A stretch of DNA of 24,511 nucleotides from Sulfurimonas sp. (GTDB lineage: Bacteria; Campylobacterota; Campylobacteria; Campylobacterales; Sulfurimonadaceae), in NCBI GenBank assembly GCA_021107375.1, contig JAIOSY010000278.1, positions 1 through 24,511 on the forward strand, given 5' to 3'. The translations under genes were made by a program, and so were the position numbers. Under the pieces are notes generated by a model that searched no databases, was not told the DNA's origin, and saw only the letters and a list, made by a program, of their open reading frames with translations. The stretch's first letter is position 1. Every line of letters begins with the position of its first letter. Shown piece after piece: positions 9,713 to 16,657 of this stretch.

Positions 9713-10284
9713 GAAAGTACCTTCTTATTTTGATCTTTCTTCATATCTTTAATTTCAGCATCATTCATAAGTGTAATAGATAAATCCATTTTCTTTCCTG
9801 CTAAAACGATACCAGCTATCATAGCCACAAGTAACATAACTGCTGCAACTTCAAAAGGTACTAGGTATTTAGTAAACAGAACCATACCAACTTGTTGTGT
9901 ATTACCAGCACCTTCTATCACTGGATAAAGAGCAACAATGTTATCAGTTACCATTGGAGCAGCAAAAATCAGAACAACTAAAATAGCTGCTAAAATACTT
10001 AATCCAGATACAATTAACTTATTCCCCTGTTTCTCTTTGACTTCTCTTGTACTATCAAAAAACATCATACCAAAAGCGTAAAGAGCCATTACAGCACCCG
10101 AATAAACAACGATCTGAACCGCACCTAAAAAGTCAGCACCTAGAATAAAGAAAAATGCTGATATAAATATCATTCCTGCTGCTAATGCAGTTAATGCATA
10201 TAACGCTTGTGATGTTGTTACCGTAATAAAAAACATCAAAGTAGTTAAAAAAGCAAACAGATAAAAAGCTATAGCTTCAAACAT
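9709..10284 (-). CDS. nuoJ: NADH-quinone oxidoreductase subunit J
   Basis: Five-helix membrane subunit of complex I. The conserved third-helix segment is ADFLGAVQIVVYSGAVMAL near residues 50-68, containing Tyr61 and the helix-breaking Gly that forms the pi-bulge switch region in known structures. I place the start at ATG 10282-10284 (191 residues) rather than the in-frame TTG two codons upstream. AAGGAG sits 7 bases before the ATG but only 1 base before the TTG. The charged C terminus (MKKDQNKK) is cytoplasmic or exposed. It overlaps nuoK by 4 bases. Confidence 0.95.
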   Translation of the reverse strand: MFEAIAFYLFAFLTTLMFFITVTTSQALYALTALAAGMIFISAFFFILGADFLGAVQIVVYSGAVMALYAFGMMFFDSTREVKEKQGNKLIVSGLSILAAILVVLIFAAPMVTDNIVALYPVIEGAGNTQQVGMVLFTKYLVPFEVAAVMLLVAMIAGIVLAGKKMDLSITLMNDAEIKDMKKDQNKKVLS

Positions 10285-10295
10285 TCCCAAACTCC

Positions 10296-10910
10296 TTAAT
10301 ATGCTAGAGGTGTTTTTTTAACACGCTCATCTTCATGTGGTGTAATAGCACCAAAACCTTCAAACTCAACTTGAGTTCCAGCAGTCATCTTATCCAATGG
10401 TGTTAACATATCTTCATACATTAAAAAATGTTCCCTCTGATCAGATGCATTTTCATATCTACCACCATGTGTAATTGCAAGTTCTGGACAAACTTCAGCA
10501 CAATATCCACAAAAGATACAACGACCAAGATTAATACTATATTCACTAACCTCTTTACGAGAATTTTCATCTATTCTAGTATCAATTTTAATACAATTAG
10601 ATATACAAATCTTCTCACAAAGTCCACAACCGATACATCTCTCAGTATCTGATTCCCATAATCTCTTCATCTCATGAATAGCACGGTATCTAGGACCTAT
10701 TGGCATTTTCTCTTCAGGATATGAAATAGTATGGATATCAAACTTAAACATCTCTCTTATAACAACCCAAAGACCTACAAAAAGCTCAATTCTAAAAGTT
10801 CTTTTTATAACTCTTTTAAACTTATCCCACGGCTCGGTAGGATAATCTTCAATATCTACTAAAAAGTAGCTATCACTTACATCTCTATTATTAAATGCTT
10901 CATTATTCAT
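10296..10910 (-). CDS. nuoI: NADH-quinone oxidoreductase subunit I (two [4Fe-4S], N6a/N6b)
   Basis: Peripheral-arm ferredoxin-like subunit that carries electrons from NuoG to NuoB. Two four-cysteine motifs are visible, numbered from the start chosen here: C92-x2-C95-x2-C98-x3-C102 and C131-x2-C134-x2-C137-x3-C141-P, each exchanging its fourth ligand in the usual way. An additional C106 follows the first motif. The family's amphipathic segment near residues 40-60 precedes the clusters. I chose ATG 10908-10910 (204 residues). The upstream in-frame GTG at 10917-10919 starts one base after the nuoH stop with no room for a ribosome site, whereas AAGG lies 8 bases before this ATG. The C terminus is long and acidic. 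Confidence 0.96.
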   Translation of the reverse strand: MNNEAFNNRDVSDSYFLVDIEDYPTEPWDKFKRVIKRTFRIELFVGLWVVIREMFKFDIHTISYPEEKMPIGPRYRAIHEMKRLWESDTERCIGCGLCEKICISNCIKIDTRIDENSRKEVSEYSINLGRCIFCGYCAEVCPELAITHGGRYENASDQREHFLMYEDMLTPLDKMTAGTQVEFEGFGAITPHEDERVKKTPLAY

Positions 10911-10920
10911 CTCTACCACC

Positions 10921-11913
10921 TTATATCATTACTATTGCAGCAATTAGAATATTTAATACCGCTATTGGCATTAATACTTTCCAACATAACCACATTAATT
11001 GATCTGGTCTAACATCTGGCCATGCAGCTCTTGTCCATAAAAAGAAAAAGAAGAAGAATGACATTTTACCAAGTAAAGCCATAGCACCTAAGAAACTTCC
11101 ATCACCATAACCACCCAAAAATAATAAAGGGATTACAAAAGAGATAAAGAACATATTTGCATATTCTCCAATGAAGAAAAGTCCCCATCTCATACCAGAA
11201 TACTCAGTACCAAATCCATCAATAATCTCATGATCATTAGCAATTAAGTGAAATGGAGTACGACCAGTTTCAGCAAATCCAGCAATCCAAAATAGAATAA
11301 ATGCCACAAATCCAACACCATACATATTAAATATCATCCAACCATTCTCAAGTTGATAATCATTAAAATCAATTAATGACAATGAACCAACCATCATAAT
11401 TGGAGCTAAAATTGATAAACCTGTAACAACCTCATAAGAGATAAATACAGCAGCACCACGAGCAGCTGAAAGCAAAGAAAATTTATTTGCTGATGCCATA
11501 CCACCAAGTAATGGACCATATAAACCTACACCCATAACCCCAAGAATATATAATATACCAATATTAATATCAGAAACAATTGGGTGAACTGTATATCCAA
11601 AGATAGTAAATTCAGGTAAAAATGGAATAGCTGCCGCTGCTATAAATGCAGTAGCAGCAGTAATAACTGGTGCTATTTTAAAAATAGGAGCAACAACATT
11701 TGAAGGGATAATATCCTCTTTTGTAAAAAGCTTTATAGCATCCGCTCCAAACTGTAACATTCCATAAGGACCAACATTCATTGGACCAAGACGACGCTGC
11801 ATAAACGCAAGAACTTTACGCTCAAAGTATGTTCCTATACCCGCTAAAGCAGAAAATACAAGCAGAACAACAACGACCTTGATAACCGTTTCAATTAAAT
11901 ATGCTACTTCCAT
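10921..11913 (-). CDS. nuoH: NADH-quinone oxidoreductase subunit H (quinone-site membrane subunit)
   Basis: Eight-helix membrane subunit that forms the quinone channel with NuoB and NuoD. Recognisable segments: YFERKVLAFMQRRLGP (29-44), IKLFTKEDIIP (60-70), SYEV with E161, and TEYSGMRWGLFFIGEYANM (236-254). The loop between helices 5 and 6 is unusual. Where most NuoH proteins read Phe-Asp-x-Pro-Glu-Ala-Glu-x-Glu-Leu, this one reads F221-H-L-I-A-N-D-H-E229-I, so two of the usual acidic residues are replaced. A run of seven Phe occurs at 286-291 and beyond (SFFFFFFLWTRAAWPDVRPDQ), next to a normal C-terminal signature. Length (330) is normal. Spacing is 3 bases from the upstream nuoG copy and 1-10 bases to nuoI, depending on start. 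Confidence 0.96.
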   Translation of the reverse strand: MEVAYLIETVIKVVVVLLVFSALAGIGTYFERKVLAFMQRRLGPMNVGPYGMLQFGADAIKLFTKEDIIPSNVVAPIFKIAPVITAATAFIAAAAIPFLPEFTIFGYTVHPIVSDINIGILYILGVMGVGLYGPLLGGMASANKFSLLSAARGAAVFISYEVVTGLSILAPIMMVGSLSLIDFNDYQLENGWMIFNMYGVGFVAFILFWIAGFAETGRTPFHLIANDHEIIDGFGTEYSGMRWGLFFIGEYANMFFISFVIPLLFLGGYGDGSFLGAMALLGKMSFFFFFFLWTRAAWPDVRPDQLMWLCWKVLMPIAVLNILIAAIVMI

Positions 11914-11916
11914 ATA

Positions 11917-14406
11917 TTACACCTTTTCTATCGAAGCTGATGCAAAGCGATAACCACTAAACAAAGCCTCTGAATTTAATTTAGAATCAAAACTTGGAAT
12001 AATCACAACATCTCCAGCGATTTTATTATCGCTAACAATATTTGCAACAACTTCACCATTTTCATTCTTCACTCTTACACTATCACCCTCATTCAGTTCT
12101 GAGTTAGCTAAAAACTCTTCACTCATGTAGATACCACTTACCTCATCAAGGTTTGTAGCTTTATTGGTAAATTCACTAAACTGTCTTACTGGATTAGCAA
12201 GATAAATTAAAGAATCAGATAAAGTAAGTGTTTCATCTAGTTTTTCAACACTCTCATCATCTGAAACTTTTATATCCATCTTCTTAAGCTCATATCCACG
12301 CATAGATTCACCAGCATTTGTATAATAATCTGGTAAATCATCAAATTTCTCAGCTTTAAAACCTTTTGCTACTGGTAATGCTAAAGTATAGTCAATTGTA
12401 TTTTCAACATTTAAACCTAAAGCATTTGCAATATCATTTAGTTCATATCCACCATAACCAAGTGCAGCATTTGTTGGATTAACTCTTTTATTAATAGAAG
12501 TTAATGTCCCCTCTTGCTGATTAATAGCAGGCATATCTAAGTCTCCATCACCAAGTGCAGATAATGTGAAATCACCTTTAGTATTATAACCTATACTAAA
12601 CTCACCCTCATCATCACTAAGTTCATTAATAAGAGAAACTCCAAGAGAGTTTGTTAGAGTTGGAATCATAATGATTTTAAATTTGCTATATTTTTCAACT
12701 AAAGCAACCAATCTTGCACAGTTTTTAGAGTTTGGATGGTTATATAAATCTGCTCCAACTACTAAAGAGAAAGTTTCCTTTTTCTTTAAGAACTTATCTA
12801 AATTTTCAGTAAAACTCTTAGGTGCATTAAGTACAGAAAGTAATCTGTTATCATCAACTTCCACATCTTTACTTACTTTTTTAGGAACCATTTTAGATTT
12901 CTCTACTTCAACTTCTTCCTCTTCACCAGTCTCTTCATTAACTTTCATCTCTTTAACAATCTCAACTATTTTCTCTTTAATAGTTTCAGTAACTGTTACT
13001 GTTTTAGTAGAGTGAAAAGATGCTAAATAATCAGTAATATCTGATGGTAATTTTTCTTTATCAGCAAATAAATCTAAGATTAAGTATAAAGCAGCCTCTT
13101 CTTGAAGTGGCTTATGTTTTATACTCATTATACTTTTACCCATTGCATCAATAATAGGATCACTTACAGGATGAAAATACAAACCTGCACCTTTATTTAC
13201 AGTAAGTGAATTATTAAATGAATATCTTGCATTTGGATTATCAGTTTTTAAAGCTGAACCGATAGAAACGATAAAGTTACTCTCAGCCATCTCTTTTAAA
13301 TAACTTCCATAAAGACTAGTTCCACTAATAGCAGAATAATTTTCTAAGAAGGCTTGAAAAGATTTAGCTTCATTATTTACTAACTTATATCCAAATTCAT
13401 CTTTTAGATTTTCTAAAATCAATGCTTCTTCATTTGTTATAGTTGAAGTGAATTTAATAGTATCAGCTTTTTTGAAAGCTTGGACTGCTTTATCAAAAGC
13501 AACTTCATCTTTAACTACATCAGCATTTTGGTAATCAAATCCATATCTACCAGCACCACAAAGTGAAACATAATTCCACTCATTCATAACACGGTAAATT
13601 TTGTCTTCTGGGTTTTCAATACTTGTATGTTTAACATCATAAGATATCTGACAACCAGCAGAACAGTGACCACAAGTAGCAGGAATACGGTTAAGTTCCC
13701 AAGCATTTGATTTATACATAAAGTGAGTATCTACTAAAGCACCAACTGGACAAACAGCAGCACACTCACCACAAGATGTACAATCAAGAACATCAGTTCC
13801 ATTAGTAAGACCAATTACAGACTTATTAAGTTTATTCCACATCGCATAAGCATCTTTTGGCATACTCTCTTTAAACTCAGCATCTAGTGCATCTGCTCCA
13901 CGAGGAATAGTTTTAAGTGAGTTATCCCCAATCATATCTTTACATACAGTAGAACATCTTTCACAAACTATACAAAGACCTGGATCATAATGGATATGCC
14001 CCCAATCATGTGAACTTCTATCAACATCTTTAACTGCATAATTTTGTGAATCAACACCTAATTCTAAAGTATAGTTCTGTAATTCACATTCACCTGACTG
14101 ATCACATACACCACATTGAAGAGGATGATTTACATCATAAACCTCCATAATCGCACGGCGTTCTTTATCAATATTTTCAGTTGAAGTGACAATATTCATC
14201 CCATCTTTACTCTTGGCATTACAAGCATATACTTGCTTGCCATCAGCTTCAACAAGACATATACGACAAGCTAATGTCGGACTACATCTTGTTAAATAAC
14301 ATATTGCTGGGATAAAAATATCATTTGCACGAGCGGCATTTAGAATAAATTCACCCTCTTGTGTCTTTATCTCTTTTCCATCAATGTTTATAGTAATATT
14401 ACTCAT
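11917..14406 (-). CDS. nuoG: NuoG paralogue 2, complex I iron-sulfur subunit with acidic insertion
   Basis: An 829-residue NuoG-type protein. Ligands visible in order: [2Fe-2S] N1b at C36, C47, C50 and C62; His-type [4Fe-4S] N5 at H94, C98, C101 and C107; C145/148/151/155 and C209/212/215/219; and the N7-type motif C245-x2-C248-x3-C252 with C283 (LCGAGRYGFDY). The rest is the molybdopterin-oxidoreductase-like fold without an obvious catalytic residue. Two insertions distinguish it from its neighbour: about 40 residues between the two central ferredoxin motifs (166-207), and a highly charged stretch at 466-519 (Lys/Glu/Val repeats including EEEEVEVEK). It starts inside the end of the first nuoG copy (8-base overlap), implying coupled translation. 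In size and cluster complement it matches the single NuoG of Campylobacter, but which copy occupies the canonical position is undecided. Confidence 0.93.
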   Translation of the reverse strand: MSNITINIDGKEIKTQEGEFILNAARANDIFIPAICYLTRCSPTLACRICLVEADGKQVYACNAKSKDGMNIVTSTENIDKERRAIMEVYDVNHPLQCGVCDQSGECELQNYTLELGVDSQNYAVKDVDRSSHDWGHIHYDPGLCIVCERCSTVCKDMIGDNSLKTIPRGADALDAEFKESMPKDAYAMWNKLNKSVIGLTNGTDVLDCTSCGECAAVCPVGALVDTHFMYKSNAWELNRIPATCGHCSAGCQISYDVKHTSIENPEDKIYRVMNEWNYVSLCGAGRYGFDYQNADVVKDEVAFDKAVQAFKKADTIKFTSTITNEEALILENLKDEFGYKLVNNEAKSFQAFLENYSAISGTSLYGSYLKEMAESNFIVSIGSALKTDNPNARYSFNNSLTVNKGAGLYFHPVSDPIIDAMGKSIMSIKHKPLQEEAALYLILDLFADKEKLPSDITDYLASFHSTKTVTVTETIKEKIVEIVKEMKVNEETGEEEEVEVEKSKMVPKKVSKDVEVDDNRLLSVLNAPKSFTENLDKFLKKKETFSLVVGADLYNHPNSKNCARLVALVEKYSKFKIIMIPTLTNSLGVSLINELSDDEGEFSIGYNTKGDFTLSALGDGDLDMPAINQQEGTLTSINKRVNPTNAALGYGGYELNDIANALGLNVENTIDYTLALPVAKGFKAEKFDDLPDYYTNAGESMRGYELKKMDIKVSDDESVEKLDETLTLSDSLIYLANPVRQFSEFTNKATNLDEVSGIYMSEEFLANSELNEGDSVRVKNENGEVVANIVSDNKIAGDVVIIPSFDSKLNSEALFSGYRFASASIEKV

Positions 14407-16648
14407 TTGTTACTCTCACTATTTTGGATTTTTCAAATCTATATCTACTAGAATCTACTGCTATATCGAATGTAGGATTAAGAGCTATAGTACCTTTTAG
14501 ATTTTCATCTAACTTAAATTCTCTTCTAATGGTTTGAGAACCAAAAGTAATTTCTATACTATCTCCATCCGAAATTCTTGCAGCAGATGCAAATTGGGCT
14601 GAACCTCTTAATGAACTATCTTTTTCTAACTGCTTAGTCTTATTTGTATATGCATTAAACTGCAAAACAGGATTTACATTATATATAACTGTACCATTAA
14701 ATTCTGGTAATTCATCTATAAAATCAAGTTTTCCATCAACATTACACTTAACTTCGTCAAGTATGTAACCTCTATCATCATCGCCATAAACAGATAAAAA
14801 ATTCTCTAAAGAATCAAATTCAACTGCTTTAAAACCAGATTTAGCACTTAGTTCTTTTGTACAATCAATTGTATTTTCATGCTCAATCCCACATGCCAAG
14901 ACTAAATCATGAAGAGTATATCCATCAAAATCTAAAGCAACATTTGTTGGTAAAACTCTATTATCAATACTAACAAATGTACCCTCTTGCTGATTTAAAG
15001 ATGGTATTGATAAATTTGCATATTCTAAAGAAGATATAACAAAATTACCATTATCATTATAACCAACAACATCTATAATATCTTCATCAATATCTAATGA
15101 ATTAATAAGGGATACACCAAGAGTATTAACTTGCGAAGGAACAATAAGTAAACTAAATGTAGTATATTTTTCTATTAATGCAACTAATTTTGCAATATTA
15201 GTAGCACACTTATGTGCCATCATATCACTACCAATAATTAATACACGCTTTTTACAACGAGAGAATGATTTCATCATTTGGTCAATCTCTTCTTCACCAA
15301 TATTAGTCTCTGCACCAATATAACCAAGATCTAAATCATCAAAAAATGAACGCTCTTCATCAGATAAATCTGCATCTTTTAAAATACCATTAGCCAAAAG
15401 AGCCATAACACCCTCTTCTGTACCAACCTCGTATTTCATAAGCTGAGTTACAACATTTTGCATTAAGGCATCTTCAATTGGATGAGCATATACTATTTTA
15501 GCTCCATTATGTCTTGAAGCTGTTGTTAATGCATATCTAACACCTGGATTATCAGTAGATATTCTACTTCCAATAACTATAGCCGCATCTGCCTGTTTTA
15601 CAGCATCAAGTGTAGCACTATGATGTTTTTTACCACTTATACTACTATAGGCATTCATAAATTCAGCATACAATCTTGCATCTTCATTGAACAGTTTCAT
15701 TCCAAACTTATTCTTTAATTCACCTAACATATATGCTTCTTCATTTGTTATCATTGAAGAGAAACGAATCGCTTTTGCATTTTGTATAGCTTCAACAGCT
15801 TTATTAAATGCAGATTCATCTTTAATAGCTTTGTTATCAAAATCGTATCCAAAACGACCAGCACCACAAAGATTAATAAATTCAAAGTTATTTTTAACTC
15901 TATATATACTTTTATCGCCATTAATTCCAGCATCTCTCGTCTCATATTCTAATGAACATCCAGCAGAACAATGAGCACATACAGCTGGTACACGATTTAA
16001 TTCCCATGCATTTGCTGTATATTGAAAATCAGAACTCACAAGAGCTCCAACTGGACATACTGCAATACACTCACCACAAAAAGTACAATCTAATGTCTCA
16101 GAATTTTTAGGAATAATTGTTGAACTATATCCACCAAATTTAACTTCAATAGCATCATCACCAATAACTTCATTACAAACATGAACACATTTTTCACATA
16201 AAATACAAAGAGCTGGATCATAATTTATTAATCCCCAGTTTTGTATTTCACGAGATTGATCACGAGCTGAAAAATTTTGCTGGGATACACCAAATTCTAA
16301 AGTTTTATTTTGTAAATCACACTCACCAGATTTATCACAAACACCACACTCTAAAGGATGATTGACATCATAAAGTTTCATAATGTTTGTTCGTTCTTTT
16401 TCTAATTCACTTGTATTTGTTGTAATATTTATACCTTCAGTTGGAGGAGTATTACATGAAAGTACAAAACCATCAACTCCCTCAGCCTCAACAACACACA
16501 TACGACAAGAACCACAAGGAGTTGTTTTAGATATATAACACATAGTAGGGATATAGATATCATTTCTACGGGCGATGGTTAATATCGTTTCCCCTTTTTG
16601 TGCTTCAACAGATATGCCATCAATTTTAAAGTTAATTGTTTTATTCAT
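14399..16648 (-). CDS. nuoG: NuoG paralogue 1, complex I iron-sulfur subunit
   Basis: A second NuoG-type protein, 749 residues from the start chosen here. All cluster ligands are present: N1b C37, C48, C51, C65; N5 H97, C101, C104, C110; ferredoxin-type C148/151/154/158 and C188/191/194/198; N7-type C224, C227, C231, C261 (LCGAGRFGYDF). The molybdopterin-oxidoreductase-like C-terminal half follows. The gap between the central ferredoxin motifs is short, and the charged insertion of the neighbouring copy is absent. Start: ATG 16646-16648 has AGGAGG 5 bases upstream, while the in-frame GTG 6 bases earlier lies inside that ribosome site and is unlikely. It follows the GltD/NuoF hybrid gene by 9 bases. 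As the closer neighbour, it is the copy most likely to take electrons directly from that flavoprotein (inference). Confidence 0.92.
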   Translation of the reverse strand: MNKTINFKIDGISVEAQKGETILTIARRNDIYIPTMCYISKTTPCGSCRMCVVEAEGVDGFVLSCNTPPTEGINITTNTSELEKERTNIMKLYDVNHPLECGVCDKSGECDLQNKTLEFGVSQQNFSARDQSREIQNWGLINYDPALCILCEKCVHVCNEVIGDDAIEVKFGGYSSTIIPKNSETLDCTFCGECIAVCPVGALVSSDFQYTANAWELNRVPAVCAHCSAGCSLEYETRDAGINGDKSIYRVKNNFEFINLCGAGRFGYDFDNKAIKDESAFNKAVEAIQNAKAIRFSSMITNEEAYMLGELKNKFGMKLFNEDARLYAEFMNAYSSISGKKHHSATLDAVKQADAAIVIGSRISTDNPGVRYALTTASRHNGAKIVYAHPIEDALMQNVVTQLMKYEVGTEEGVMALLANGILKDADLSDEERSFFDDLDLGYIGAETNIGEEEIDQMMKSFSRCKKRVLIIGSDMMAHKCATNIAKLVALIEKYTTFSLLIVPSQVNTLGVSLINSLDIDEDIIDVVGYNDNGNFVISSLEYANLSIPSLNQQEGTFVSIDNRVLPTNVALDFDGYTLHDLVLACGIEHENTIDCTKELSAKSGFKAVEFDSLENFLSVYGDDDRGYILDEVKCNVDGKLDFIDELPEFNGTVIYNVNPVLQFNAYTNKTKQLEKDSSLRGSAQFASAARISDGDSIEITFGSQTIRREFKLDENLKGTIALNPTFDIAVDSSRYRFEKSKIVRVTNE

Positions 16649-16657
16649 ATCCACCTC

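Noticed and set aside
11040..11060. Homopurine/homopyrimidine run in nuoH encoding consecutive Phe, considered as a slippage or frameshift site
   Set aside because: The frame is intact on both sides with normal family sequence after it, and the run is interrupted by G, so slippage has no visible consequence.
12671..13015. A 114-codon plus-strand open frame, rich in Ser and Thr, opposite the second nuoG copy
   Set aside because: It is the complement of the Glu/Lys/Val-rich insertion, has no ribosome site of note and lies antisense within a clear coding gene; composition alone keeps the frame open.
14399..16648. Reading either NuoG copy as a formate dehydrogenase or other molybdopterin enzyme
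   Set aside because: Both have the N-terminal NuoG pattern (N1b, His-type N5, two ferredoxin motifs, N7) and no obvious catalytic Cys or selenocysteine context, and they lie inside a complete nuo operon.
16649..16654. GTG at 16652-16654 as the start of the first nuoG copy
   Set aside because: It lies within the AGGAGG ribosome site that serves the ATG at 16646-16648.
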